A stretch of DNA of 64,000 bases from Albidovulum sp. (GTDB taxonomy: Bacteria > Pseudomonadota > Alphaproteobacteria > Rhodobacterales > Rhodobacteraceae). The position numbers and the translations under genes were made by a program. The stretch lies in NCBI GenBank assembly GCA_026989275.1, contig JALSJQ010000009.1:186001-250000 (forward strand). The letters run 5' to 3'. Shown here piece after piece: positions 47,801 to 57,510 of this stretch (the stretch's first letter is position 1; each line of letters starts with the position of its first letter). The notes beneath the pieces were generated by a model. That model was not told the DNA's origin. It did no database searches and saw only the letters and a program-made list of their open reading frames with translations.

Positions 47801-50800
47801 GGAGAGGATCGCACCGCCGACAAGACCGGTGATATCACCGGTGCCGGTCAGCGTCAGGTTGCCGCCGCCGGTCGAGGTCAGCACCACGCCCGGATCACCC
47901 GAGATCGCGCCGTTGACCGACACGCTCACGCTGCCGGTGGTGGTGTTCACCTGAATGCCGTCGGCCCCGGCAAGACCGCCGCCACTGTCTCCGGTCACGT
48001 TGCCCGTGCCCTGGATGGTGACATTGCCGGCCCCCGAGTCGACGTTGATGCCGTCGTTGAGACCGGTCACGTTCCCGGCAAGGGTGATGCCGACCGCGCC
48101 GCCGCCGGTGGCCACCGTCATGCCGTTGCCCGTGCTGCCGGTGACCGCACCGGCGATGGCGAGATCGACCGCGCCGGTTGTCGTGGTCACGTTGACGCCA
48201 TCCGTTCCACCGCTGACATTGCCGGTGCTGTTCACCGTCACGCTGCCGGTGGTGGCGGTGAGCGTCATGCCGTTGCCCGTGCCGCCAGTGACCGCACCGG
48301 CGCCCTGGATCAGCAGGTTGCCGGCCGCGGTCGTGCCGTTGATGCCGTCAACACCGCCCGTGACGTTGCCACCCAGTGTCAACGTCGCAGCACCACCCGA
48401 CGTACCGAACAGGATGCCGTCACCCGCCGTGCCGGTAATCGCTCCGGCCACATCGAAGCTGAACTGGCCGCCATTGGTGGTGGCGTTGACGCCGTTGGTC
48501 GTGCCGGTGATGGCGCCTCCCCCCGCGACCACGACACCGCCGCCACCCGTCGTGATCAGCACCCCATCGCCGTTCCCGCCGGTGATGTCCCCACCGACGA
48601 GAACAGTCGCCATGCCGGTGCCGGTGGCGATGCTGACACCGTTGCCGCCCGTGCCGCTGGTGGTGCCTGCCACGTTGACGGTGGCGTTGCCGGTGCCACT
48701 CGAGATACGCACGCCATTGGTCGTGCCGGTGACGTTGCCGGCAACGGTGACGTCGGCCTGTCCGCCCGCCGTCGTGAGCGTGATGCCGCTGCCATTGCCG
48801 CCGGTGACCGAACCGGTCAGGTTGACGGAAGCGGCGCCCCCCGCCGTGCCGAGATTGATGCCGTCGCCACCCGAGCCGGTGACATTGGTCGTCGCTCCGG
48901 CAGCGCTCGACACCGTGATGGCACCACCGTTCGAGGTGCCGGCGATGCCGCTCAAGCCGGACGAGCTCACATTGCCCGCGAGCTGAATGGTGGTCGAGCC
49001 GGTCCCTGCGGCGGTCACGATCCCGTAGCTGGTCGAGGTCACATTCTGCACCGCGTCGAGCAGAATGGTACCGGTTCCGGTGTTCAGGGTCGTAGCCTGG
49101 ATGCCGATACCACCCGTCGTGGTGACGTTGGCGCCAAGGATCGAGACATTGCCACCGCCATTGGCATTGGCGACAATGCCGTTGCCGGTGCCGCTCACCG
49201 GGCCGGTGGCGATCACGATGTCGCCGGTGGCGGCGGCGGTCGTGGCGATCACGCCACCGGCGGTGCCGCCGGTGACCGCCCCCTGACGGGTGATCTCGAT
49301 CCCGCCTGCACCGGTCACCGTGGCCTGAATGGCGACGCCGGAGCCGGTAGCGGTGGTGGCACCGTTGCCGCTGATGAAGATCGTGCCGTTGCTGGCGGCA
49401 GCGCGGATACCGTCAGAGTTGGGCCCGGTGCCGAAGATGTCGCCGGTTGTGCCAGCCCCGCCGATCGTCAGGTTGCCGGCTCCCGTCGCCGTGGCACTCA
49501 CACCGGCCGTGCCGCCGCTGATGTTCGCGGTGGCGGTGATGACGGTGTCGCCGTCCACCGCGCTGGTGATCACCCCGAAACCGCCGGTGCCGGTCACGGC
49601 CTGCAGCGCATTGATGTCGATCGTGCCGGTGCCGGCAGTCGTGGCATTGATGCCGTCCGTCGCGCCGGTCACCGTGCCGTTCTGACGCACGAGGACATTG
49701 CCGCCACCCGCCGTGAGCAACATGCCCGCGTTCGCCGTGCCGGTCACGTTGCCGGTGCCGAGGATGTTGATGTCACCCCCGCCGGAGTTGACCACGATCC
49801 CGGGATCCCCGCTGACGTTGCCCGCCAGTGTCAGCCAGAAGGCCCCACCATTGGTGGTCGCGTCGATACCGTCATTGCCCGCGGCCGGCCCGCCGGTGAT
49901 GTTGCCGGTGCCCTGCACGTCCACCCGGCCACCCGCGGAGGTGATGTTGAGGCCGTCGCCCTGCGAGAACACGTCCGCGCCGAGGGCGATCGTCGTCTGG
50001 CCCGTGCCGGCGGAAGTCTGGATGCCCGCCGTGGTCGCCTGCTGGGCGACCGTGGCCGAGCCGACCGCCCCGCCGGTGGTCACCGTCACCGTGCCGGTGC
50101 CGGTGGTCGAGGCCGAGATGCCGACCGTCTGCCCGCCGCCGCTGCCGAGCACCGTGCCGCCGGTCGAAACCTCGACATTGCCGCCGCTGGAGGCGGCCTC
50201 GATGCCGATGCCGCCGGTCGAGGTCACGTTTCCGACGCCGGAGACGAAGGCATCACCGGTGGTGGTGTTCTGGGCGTGAATGCCCCCCGAAGTGCCGCCG
50301 GTGACCGTTCCGCCGCCGCCGACGACAACCGGCGCCGTCCCGGTGCCGTGGGCGAAGATGCCCCAGGTGCCGCCGCTGGCCGCTCCCGCATTGGTGATCT
50401 GGATCTGGCCGGCACCGCGGGCGTCGATGCCGATCGCGGAGGTGCCGGTCACGGAACCGGAATTGGTGACGGAGATCAGGCCGGTGCCACCATTGGCATC
50501 GATACCGGTGGTGGCGCCGGTCACCGCTCCGCCGAGCGCGACGGTGACGGTGTTGCTGCCGCTGCCGCTGCCCGCGGAGGTGTCGGAGCGCACGCCGATC
50601 GCCGTGTTCGAGGTGACCGTGCCGCTGACCGTGATGTCGTTGCGGCCGCCCCCGCCGGTCGTGGCCTCGATCGCGTTGTCATCCACCGTCACATTGCCGA
50701 AGCTGGCGGTGATGTCGCCGCTGGTCGAGCTCAGCACGGCGCCTTTCATGCCGTTGCCCGGGGCAGTCGCCGTGATGCCGGTGTTGGTCAGGGACAGATC

Positions 50801-52810
50801 ACCCGTGGTAGTGCTCAGCTCCACCACTCCCTGCCCGGCGGTGGTGCCGGCGGAAGAGGCGTTGATGCTGTCCACTTTCACCACGCCGGCACCGCCGCTC
50901 ACCAGCACCGCCTGTGCGGTCTGGCTGCTGACAGTGGTGCCCCCGGCGCCATTGCCGCGAATGTCCACCGTCGCACCAACCGTAGTGCCCCCCGTGACAG
51001 TCTCGATGCCCGCCAGGGTGGCGCTCACCGCACCGCCCGCGGTGAGGTCGATCACGGTCTGACCTTCGTTGACGGTGGTGAAGATGCCGCGGCCGCCCGC
51101 CGCACCGAGCGTCGCGTTCACACCGCCCGTACCGACGGTGACGAAGGTGGCGCCGTTTCCGCTGGTCGTGGTCCGAATGCCGTCGGCCGTCGGATCGGCG
51201 GCGGCGAGATTGAGCGAAACCCCAGCGGTATTGACCGTCACCGTGCCGCCATTGGCCGTGGCGATGATGCCGCCCGTACCGGTGGCCGTCACGGTGCCGG
51301 CGCCGCTGTCGAAGGTGATGTCGCCGGTGCCGTTGTTGGTCAGCAGGACGCCACCGCCCGTGCCGCCGGTGTAGTTGCCCGAGCGGGTGACGGTGAGATT
51401 GGTGCCGGTCGGCAGAGCGGCTGGGTCGGCAATGGTCGCGACCAGGGCCGCGCCCGCGGCCGAGCCGCTGGTGGCACCGGTGCCCGAGATGGTGATCGCG
51501 CCCAGCTCGGTCTGCACGTCGATGCCGTTGCCGGTGGCGCCGTTGGCGAAGACGCTGCCGGCCCCGTCGACCGTGATTGCGCCGATCGCCGAACCCGGCG
51601 GGGCTGCCTGTGCGCGCGCGAAGATACCGCCGCTCGTGCCCTGCACGCCACCCGCACCGACGGTGATGCTGGTGGCGCCGTTCTCGGCCGTGGTCTGGAC
51701 GCCGTACCCGCCCTGACCGTCCACCAGCCCGGCCCCGGTGGTGATGGTGATGGCGCCGGCCCCGTCGGTGCCGGCGATGACGCCACCGCCACCAGTGGCG
51801 GTGATCGCACCGGAGAAGGAGGCGGTGATGTGACCGCCCGCATTGGTCGTCAGGTTGGCACCGTCGGCACCGGCGGTGATCGTGCCCGACTGGTTCACGG
51901 TGATGGTGCCGCCGGTGTCGGTGGCCGCGAGGATACCGGTTCCGGTGCCGGCCGTGATGTTGCCATTGGCGGTGGTGCCGCCGATGTCGATGTTGCCTCC
52001 GGCGCTCGTCAGGGCGTCGATGCCGTTGGCCGCACCGTTGATGCCGACAAGGCCGAGACCGCTGCCCTGCACCGAGATGTCACCGCCGCCGCCGCGCAGG
52101 AACAGCGCACTGCCGGCCGCTCCCTGACCGTCGATCTGCTGGACCGCGCTCACGGTGATGTTGCCGCCTTTCGAGGTGGCGTTGATGCCGTGGCCACCCT
52201 GACCGCGCACCAAGTCGAGCGTCTGGATGGCGATGTCCGACCCGTCGGTGGTGGCGGCGATGCCGTCGGTCGCGCCGATGATCGTGCCCGAGGCACCCTG
52301 CACAGTGATGGTCGAACCCGTCACGGTGGTCCTCAGGTTTGCCCCCTCGGCGGCCGTGCCGGTGATGCTGCCGGCGGTGCCCATGTTGAGGACGATGCCC
52401 GCCGCACCGCCGGTGGTCAAGGCATTGACGCCCGTGCCGGCGCTGACCGAACCGTTCACGTTCATCGTGATGGTGGCGCCATTGCCGGACGAGGCGGCGC
52501 TGATGCCGGTCGCCGTGCCCGCAGCCGTGATCGCCGTGCCCGCGGCCTGGGTGATGGTGGTCGTCCCGCCGGTGGCCGAGGCGGCGACACCGGCAGTCCC
52601 CGGCTGGGTGGTCGCGCCGACATTGCCGTTGAGGGTGAGATCGATGATGCCGTTGCCGGCATTGTTCACGTTCACACCGACATTGACGGCATCGACCGCC
52701 CCGACGGCGAGGGTCATGTCGACCGTGCCGGCAAGATTGCTGGCCACGGCGTTGAAGCCGGTCAGCGGCACGGTGGTGCCACCAATGGTGCCGGAGAAGG
52801 TGCTGGTCAC
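44840..52810 (-). CDS. Giant autotransporter, C-terminal part: beta-helix passenger and barrel
   Basis: Frame of 2,656 residues without its own signal peptide, starting with GTG inside the end of the upstream half. Residues about 1-2,080 are Gly/Thr/Val/Asn-rich coils of 24-25 residues, e.g. alternating GNVTGGVDGIN and GAVTGGTGNGM types, as in right-handed beta-helices. A linker region to about 2,330 follows. The last 300 or so residues are an autotransporter beta-barrel (GLMVGFDRDFEGGDSS, SFGVYGGYRM) that ends in Phe (FDWKF), the outer-membrane signature. It needs the upstream half for export. A one-base shift near 52830 would join both frames. Alone it cannot be secreted. Confidence 0.85.
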   Translation of the reverse strand: MTSTFSGTIGGTTVPLTGFNAVASNLAGTVDMTLAVGAVDAVNVGVNVNNAGNGIIDLTLNGNVGATTQPGTAGVAASATGGTTTITQAAGTAITAAGTATGISAASSGNGATITMNVNGSVSAGTGVNALTTGGAAGIVLNMGTAGSITGTAAEGANLRTTVTGSTITVQGASGTIIGATDGIAATTDGSDIAIQTLDLVRGQGGHGINATSKGGNITVSAVQQIDGQGAAGSALFLRGGGGDISVQGSGLGLVGINGAANGIDALTSAGGNIDIGGTTANGNITAGTGTGILAATDTGGTITVNQSGTITAGADGANLTTNAGGHITASFSGAITATGGGGVIAGTDGAGAITITTGAGLVDGQGGYGVQTTAENGATSITVGAGGVQGTSGGIFARAQAAPPGSAIGAITVDGAGSVFANGATGNGIDVQTELGAITISGTGATSGSAAGAALVATIADPAALPTGTNLTVTRSGNYTGGTGGGVLLTNNGTGDITFDSGAGTVTATGTGGIIATANGGTVTVNTAGVSLNLAAADPTADGIRTTTSGNGATFVTVGTGGVNATLGAAGGRGIFTTVNEGQTVIDLTAGGAVSATLAGIETVTGGTTVGATVDIRGNGAGGTTVSSQTAQAVLVSGGAGVVKVDSINASSAGTTAGQGVVELSTTTGDLSLTNTGITATAPGNGMKGAVLSSTSGDITASFGNVTVDDNAIEATTGGGGRNDITVSGTVTSNTAIGVRSDTSAGSGSGSNTVTVALGGAVTGATTGIDANGGTGLISVTNSGSVTGTSAIGIDARGAGQIQITNAGAASGGTWGIFAHGTGTAPVVVGGGGTVTGGTSGGIHAQNTTTGDAFVSGVGNVTSTGGIGIEAASSGGNVEVSTGGTVLGSGGGQTVGISASTTGTGTVTVTTGGAVGSATVAQQATTAGIQTSAGTGQTTIALGADVFSQGDGLNITSAGGRVDVQGTGNITGGPAAGNDGIDATTNGGAFWLTLAGNVSGDPGIVVNSGGGDINILGTGNVTGTANAGMLLTAGGGNVLVRQNGTVTGATDGINATTAGTGTIDINALQAVTGTGGFGVITSAVDGDTVITATANISGGTAGVSATATGAGNLTIGGAGTTGDIFGTGPNSDGIRAAASNGTIFISGNGATTATGSGVAIQATVTGAGGIEITRQGAVTGGTAGGVIATTAAATGDIVIATGPVSGTGNGIVANANGGGNVSILGANVTTTGGIGIQATTLNTGTGTILLDAVQNVTSTSYGIVTAAGTGSTTIQLAGNVSSSGLSGIAGTSNGGAITVSSAAGATTNVTGSGGDGINLGTAGGAASVNLTGSVTGGNGSGITLTTAGGQADVTVAGNVTGTTNGVRISSGTGNATVNVAGTTSGTGGNGVSIATGTGMATVLVGGDITGGNGDGVLITTGGGGVVVAGGGAITGTTNGVNATTNGGQFSFDVAGAITGTAGDGILFGTSGGAATLTLGGNVTGGVDGINGTTAAGNLLIQGAGAVTGGTGNGMTLTATTGSVTVNSTGNVSGGTDGVNVTTTTGAVDLAIAGAVTGSTGNGMTVATGGGAVGITLAGNVTGLNDGINVDSGAGNVTIQGTGNVTGDSGGGLAGADGIQVNTTTGSVSVSVNGAISGDPGVVLTSTGGGNLTLTGTGDITGLVGGAILSTTGGDGNVVVARDGNVSGGTGDGISAITDNGGAGLGTVSITLSPTRTVTSTGGRGIYAESDLGMITIAGTTDNTVQTTAAAANGIEAVTAGGAIAISNVANIAGSSWGVRAHVAGNGAVDVTGLGSVAGGASGGIHAMSTGAGNVTVSNIGSVTATGGIGIEASSAGGNVSVTGTGPISGALANGIWATTTGAGTVTVTPAGDIGSMGTPVTQYGIYTEAVDGRTSIASNVGIYATQNAIHATGSGSGAIDVAVTGGTLDAGSTAVNVDQTGGGDVVVTIANGVVVDTTASHVINVAVNAGTATVTADADLTASGAVAHAIHVTSGISDVTINGGGNLTSLDGSGIHVVSASGAVNVAQNGVITGAINGIYVSSGGGNATIHVMQDVTGGIAPGWGIISLGGVGTQTVQVDFGATVSAASQQAVSFAANAGVANSLTIAGTVLGDIDGGASDDAITITSTGVWDMAAADGGVHSSVLGGGTDSIDNQGQMVVADKTNTNATDVTVSGLESITNTGLIDMQNGLGTASLTTDRLTLANAGVGATTFNGGGTLQVDTFLGADPAPSDLVTIGTAGDAANGGVMTGTTTLVVNDTNFGTPGSFNPIGAEVVRVENTGTGAARSNMTLSGGAVDKGFWLYDLFLDNTRANPGRSTADVFVIASVPDQEAQEMPFVVAGAQNAWHETLGAVADRRFELRETGRDGFWATAAASWAQRDRSASYTLYGQTYTYDTGYRQKTRGLMVGFDRDFEGGDSSTGSFFVGGFVGTYSSNLNFTSSNTATTANYTGTSFGVYGGYRMANGLHFSLTVKRDNQSNSWNAPTLATVQGVPTGYTAQSFTGNSTGVDVEMGGRFALGTTTMFDPFVRVSWTRTQMGSFSSLGTTINPGTNDSTRAEVGFRVSSRYTQGGRNFRWYGGASIGSELNGNNTVAFTSGSTLNYTASNAYNSAKLRIGLQVSGQTMPWSLNIYADGEVSSTDKSFGAGARFDWKF

Positions 52811-55800
52811 AGTTCCGCCGGTGCCGCATGGGTGAGCGAGGCGCCGGTGGTCGTGGCGTCGATCGTGCCGGTGCCGCCGAACGCCAGGTTGACGCCAGAG
52901 TTCGACAGTGACGCCCCCAGCAGCACACCGATCCCGGGCGCGGTGGTTCCGCCGATGGTGCCGTTGACGGTGCCGGTCACCGTTCCGGACAGCCCGGCGT
53001 GATCGACATGAATGCCGGTTCCCGCCGTGTCGATCGTCCCGGCGGAGGTGATCGTGATGTCGCCCGTCGAAGCGGTGTTCTTCAGCTGGGCGAAGATGCC
53101 CTTGTCGCCGCCCGAGATGGCCCCGGCGGTCTGGTCGACGGTCAGGACGTTGCCGGCTCCGGCCTCGTTACTGACGACCGACATGCCGATCCCAGCCGCA
53201 TCATTGACCGTCACGTTGCCCGACATGCTCACGCTGGCCGTGCCGAGATTCTGGATCTGCAAGCGGTTGCCCAGCCCCGAGCTCGTGTTGCCGGCAATGT
53301 TCACCGTCGCGGTGCCGCCCGCCACACCGGTGTCGAGCGTCGCATTCACGCCGTAGCCGCCGGTGCCGGACGTTGCCGTGGTGCCGGCAACCACGGTGAT
53401 GTCGAGCGAACCGGCGGCACCGGCATTGCCGGTGTTCTGAACGGTGGCAGCGATCGCCGAGTTGCTGCCGCTGGCGGTGATGTCGCCGTTCCAGGCGATG
53501 GTGGCGCCGCCGCTGCCATAGGGGCCGGCACCCGTGTCGTCGATCACGACGTTCACCACATTGCCGAGCGCATCCGTCAGCGCCCCGGCACCGACCAGGT
53601 TCACCGAACCGAAATCGGTCGAATTGATGTTGAGCGCGGGCGCGCCCGTGATGGCGGCATTCAGATCGACCGTCGCCGTGCCCGAACCGAGGGCGATGTC
53701 GATGCCGTCGCTGGACACGTTCCCCGTATTGGCCAGAAGCTGCGTTCCCGCACCGCCGCCGGTGATGTAGACGCTCCGCGCCGTGCCGGCGAGATTGACG
53801 TTGATCGCGTCCGAACCGGCATTGGTGGTCTGAACCGTGGTGCCGGCGCCGATGTTGATGAACACGTCCCCGTCCGGCCCGGTGGTGCCGTCCACGGCAA
53901 TCGCGTGGCCGGCGGCATTGACGACATTGCCGGTGCCACCCGCCTGACCGAGATTCTGGATGTAGGTATTGGTGCCGTTGCCGGCCGTCACGTCGATGCC
54001 GCCCGCACCGAGGGCATTGACCGTGCCCGTCTGCGCGATCACCGAGTAGTCGGCGTTGACGGCCGCGCCGTCGAAATCGACCGGCGGGGCCAGCGGCACG
54101 TTGAGCCAAGTCGGCAGGGTCAGCCCCGTGACCGTGCCGCCGGTCATGGCGAAGGTGCCGGTCGAGAGCGTGCCGTTCGGCGTGAAGGTGCCGCCGGAGA
54201 GAGTGGTGTTCGTGGCCGTCAGCGTCGCCCCGGTGGCGATGGTGGTGGTCCCGCCCTGCATGTCGAGGGCCTGCACCGTCTCGTTGCCGTTGACGTTGAG
54301 CGCCCCGGCCATGACGGTCACCACGTCGTTCGCCCCCGCGAGGCTGCCGGCAGCGACAGTGTTGAGCGTGCCACCGCCGACATTGATGGTGTCGGTCGCC
54401 ACCGAACCGTTGATGTTCACCGTGCCGCCGTTCACGTTCAGCGGACCGGTGAAGGTGTTGATGCCGTCGAGATTGAGCGTGCCGGCGTTCGTGGCGGCGG
54501 TGGTCAGTCCGCCCGCCCCCGAGATCACGCCGGCGACGGTGGACGTGCCGGCCGCCGTGTCATTGACGGTCAGCGTCGCCCCCGTGCCGATGACGATGCT
54601 GCTGCCGGCATCGGCGTTGATGCCGCCCACGGTCTCGCCGCCGTTGACGTTGAGCGTGGCGCTGTTCGGGGCCGTGCTCGTCAGCGAGACCTGCACCGCC
54701 GGGTTGGTGAGGGAACCGCCGGTGAGGGTGAGGGCCGAATTGCCGGTATCGGCATTCACGATGACCGTGCCCGTGTCGACCGAACCCGAACTGTTGACGG
54801 TCACGTCTGCGCCGCCACTCACGTTCAGAATGCCGGTGAAGGTGTTGACGCCGTTGAGCGCAGCCGTTCCCCCGTTGAAGGAGAGGTTGCCCGCACCGGC
54901 AACGACCCCGCCGATGGTCGAAGTGCCGCCCTGGATAGCGAGCGTCGTGCCGCCCGCGATCGTCGTGGTTCCTCCGGTGCTGTTGAGCGCCTGGATCGTC
55001 TGATCGGCATTGACGTTGAACGCCCCGCTCGATTGCGTCACGACCACCGTGTTGATGAATGCGCCGGCGCTGTTGGCATTGAGCGTGCCACCGTTGACAT
55101 TGACGGCGTTGGTCGTCACCGAGCCGTTGATGTTCACCGTGCCGGCGTTGACGCTCATCGCGCCTGTGAAGGTGTTGGCCGCGTTCAGATTCGTCGTGCC
55201 GGTGCCCGACTGGGTGAAGGTGGCGAGGGCCCCGGCAGCATTGGCCAGAACGCCGTCCACCGTCACCGTGCCGGTATTGGAGAAGGTGAAGCCGCCGTTC
55301 TGCGCCACAAGCTTCGCGTCACCCGCCACCGCGCCGCCGGTAATATTGAACTTGCCGGCCCGCACCTCGATGGTCTGGGCGCTCCCCGCCGCCGCACCGC
55401 TCGTGCCGATGGTGCCGCCGGCCAGGTTGAAGCTCGAGCCGGCTGTCGAGAGCTCGAGCACGGCGGTGGCGCCGCCGCCGGTCAGGGTAGCGCCGGCCCC
55501 CGCCATGTTGAAGTTGGCGATCTGTTCGGCCAGCAGGCTGTCGCTCACCGTGACGCCGTTCGCAATGTTGATCGAACCGGTATTGCTGACCGTCGGCGCA
55601 CCGAAATGGGTGGTGCCGCCAAGACCGCCCGTATCGACGAAGTTGATCGCCCCGGCGTTCTGGATGTCGGTGGCGTCCTTCAGCGTGCTGGCGACATCGA
55701 CATTGATGACGCTTCCGGCATTGTTGACGAGCGAGGCGCCGATACCGTGCAGCGTGCCGCCGTTCAGGTTGACGATGCCGCCGGTGCCGCTGACCAGGCG

Positions 55801-57510
55801 ATCGACGGTCAGCGTCGCACCGCTTGCGACATTGATCGTGCCGGTGTTCTGGAGAATGCCGTTAATTCCGTTGCCTGTCGTGAGGTCGGACACGAGCATG
55901 GAGGTGTTCGCCTGGAGATCCAGCGTGCCGCTGTTGTCAAGCAACACCGTATCAGCGCCAATGCCCGAATCGACGACATCGAAGGACGAACTGTTCTGCA
56001 CGCTCACCGTGCCCGCATTGGTCAGCCTGGTCTGCTGGATCAGTGCGGGAGCAAGGAGAGCATCGGCCCCGACATTGAGCGTCCCGCCGGCATTGACCGT
56101 GGTCGTGCCGGTAGTCGCGCCAAGCGCATTGCTCACATTGGCGTTGAGCGTGCCGGCATTGGCGACGGTGGTGCCTCCCGAATAGGTATTGGAACCGGTC
56201 AGCGTGACCGAGGTGGCGTTGGTGCCGGCGCCGACGGCGAGGCCGCCGGTTCCGCCGATGACGCCCCCGATGGCGGAGGTTCCGTTGTCGAGGGTGAGGA
56301 TGGTCGTGGCACCGGTCAGCTGGATGCCGCCATTCGCCCCGTTGATCGACTGCACCGTGTTGGGGCCGGTCAGATCGAGAGCGCTGCCGGCGGTGTTGAA
56401 GGTGATCGCCGTGCCGGCGGCAAGCGCATTCCCGACGACCGCGAGCGTGCCATCCGTCGCCGCCACCGAATCACCAATGCCGATCGCCGTCGATGCCAGC
56501 GATCCGGTGACGTCGAGCACCCCCGCGCCGACATTGGTCGTGCCGGAATAGGTGTTGGCCCCGGCCAGCGTCACCGTGCCGGCGGTGGTCTTGTTGAGGT
56601 TGACGGCGCCGGCGAGAACGCCGTTCACCGTGCCGGCCTGCATGTCGAACGCGCTGCTCGCATTGATGGAGGTGGTGGCGGCCACCGTGCCGCCGGTCAT
56701 CTGGAAGGTCCCGGCATTGAGGGTCGCCACCGAGATCGTGCCACCGGACTGCGCCGCGGTGATGCCGACGTTGACGGTGCCCGCTCCGCCCACCGCGCCA
56801 CCCGAAACGGCGAGAATGCCGGCATTCACCGTCGAGGTGGCGTCGTTCAGGGTGATGGTGCCGCTCTTGACGTCGAGCGTGCTCGCAAGACCGGTCAGAT
56901 CGAGCGTGCCGCCGATGCCGATGTCAACCGTCCCGCCGCCCAGGGTGAAGTTGCCGCCGACGCTGAGCGTGTTGCCGGTTGCCGTCTGATCGGCGATGGT
57001 CAGACTCCCGGACGTCGTGGCGACGAAATTGCCGACATCGACATTACCGTTCACCGTGAGGGTGGAATCCCCCTGGATGGTAAGGGCGCCGGGATTGAGC
57101 GCCGGTCCGTCGACAAGAAGCGAGCTGATGGTCGAATTGGCCGCAGGCACGGGGGTCAGACCGAAGATCGGATCATTCACGCTGGTGGAATAGGGCGCCA
57201 CGTTCTTGTCGATCTGGACGGCATCCACGCTCGTCGGCGCAGCCCCCCCCGACCAGTTGGTGACGGTGTTCCAGTCGCTGTCCGTCGTCCCCTGCCAGAC
57301 CACCTGCGCCATGGCCGGCAGCGCCGCCGCACCGATGAGCGCAGTGGTCGAGAGCGCGACCGCCCTGAGGAAAGAGGCGCTGCGGGAGAAGCGGATCACC
57401 TTCCGTTCGCGGCGCCGGAGGGCACGCCGGACCGCTTGTCCGAAATCCCCCTCACCGTCCCGACCGGCACGAGCGAGAACAAGACCATCCAGATGCACCT
57501 TGTTGTTCAT
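52807..57510 (-). CDS. Giant autotransporter, N-terminal part: signal and PATR passenger
   Basis: Frame of 1,567 residues. An extended signal peptide of about 69 residues has a charged start, the RRALRRRERKVIRFSRSASF region and a hydrophobic core ending LPAMA-Q. The passenger contains autotransporter-associated beta-strand (PATR) repeats such as GANTYSGTTNVGAGVLDVTG and then beta-helix coils with NGGTVNINGS units. It ends abruptly in SLTHAAPAEL without a barrel. The next frame (GTG at 52810, 4-base overlap) continues the same repeat type: adding one base after SLTH gives a smooth join to GTGGTVTSTF. So a frameshift, sequence error or phase-variable state is likely. GGGGAG precedes the ATG. 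Confidence 0.85.
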   Translation of the reverse strand: MNNKVHLDGLVLARAGRDGEGDFGQAVRRALRRRERKVIRFSRSASFLRAVALSTTALIGAAALPAMAQVVWQGTTDSDWNTVTNWSGGAAPTSVDAVQIDKNVAPYSTSVNDPIFGLTPVPAANSTISSLLVDGPALNPGALTIQGDSTLTVNGNVDVGNFVATTSGSLTIADQTATGNTLSVGGNFTLGGGTVDIGIGGTLDLTGLASTLDVKSGTITLNDATSTVNAGILAVSGGAVGGAGTVNVGITAAQSGGTISVATLNAGTFQMTGGTVAATTSINASSAFDMQAGTVNGVLAGAVNLNKTTAGTVTLAGANTYSGTTNVGAGVLDVTGSLASTAIGIGDSVAATDGTLAVVGNALAAGTAITFNTAGSALDLTGPNTVQSINGANGGIQLTGATTILTLDNGTSAIGGVIGGTGGLAVGAGTNATSVTLTGSNTYSGGTTVANAGTLNANVSNALGATTGTTTVNAGGTLNVGADALLAPALIQQTRLTNAGTVSVQNSSSFDVVDSGIGADTVLLDNSGTLDLQANTSMLVSDLTTGNGINGILQNTGTINVASGATLTVDRLVSGTGGIVNLNGGTLHGIGASLVNNAGSVINVDVASTLKDATDIQNAGAINFVDTGGLGGTTHFGAPTVSNTGSINIANGVTVSDSLLAEQIANFNMAGAGATLTGGGATAVLELSTAGSSFNLAGGTIGTSGAAAGSAQTIEVRAGKFNITGGAVAGDAKLVAQNGGFTFSNTGTVTVDGVLANAAGALATFTQSGTGTTNLNAANTFTGAMSVNAGTVNINGSVTTNAVNVNGGTLNANSAGAFINTVVVTQSSGAFNVNADQTIQALNSTGGTTTIAGGTTLAIQGGTSTIGGVVAGAGNLSFNGGTAALNGVNTFTGILNVSGGADVTVNSSGSVDTGTVIVNADTGNSALTLTGGSLTNPAVQVSLTSTAPNSATLNVNGGETVGGINADAGSSIVIGTGATLTVNDTAAGTSTVAGVISGAGGLTTAATNAGTLNLDGINTFTGPLNVNGGTVNINGSVATDTINVGGGTLNTVAAGSLAGANDVVTVMAGALNVNGNETVQALDMQGGTTTIATGATLTATNTTLSGGTFTPNGTLSTGTFAMTGGTVTGLTLPTWLNVPLAPPVDFDGAAVNADYSVIAQTGTVNALGAGGIDVTAGNGTNTYIQNLGQAGGTGNVVNAAGHAIAVDGTTGPDGDVFINIGAGTTVQTTNAGSDAINVNLAGTARSVYITGGGAGTQLLANTGNVSSDGIDIALGSGTATVDLNAAITGAPALNINSTDFGSVNLVGAGALTDALGNVVNVVIDDTGAGPYGSGGATIAWNGDITASGSNSAIAATVQNTGNAGAAGSLDITVVAGTTATSGTGGYGVNATLDTGVAGGTATVNIAGNTSSGLGNRLQIQNLGTASVSMSGNVTVNDAAGIGMSVVSNEAGAGNVLTVDQTAGAISGGDKGIFAQLKNTASTGDITITSAGTIDTAGTGIHVDHAGLSGTVTGTVNGTIGGTTAPGIGVLLGASLSNSGVNLAFGGTGTIDATTTGASLTHAAPAEL

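Noticed and set aside
46835-53002. Plus-strand open frame of more than 2,000 codons
   Set aside because: It is antisense to the barrel-bearing autotransporter frame, has no recognisable domain, and its composition (Ala, Arg, Asp, Gly, His rich) is that of a reverse-read repeat.
44840-57510. CRISPR-like or tandem DNA array
   Set aside because: Repeats are protein-coding coils with variable sequence, without identical direct repeats separated by unique spacers.
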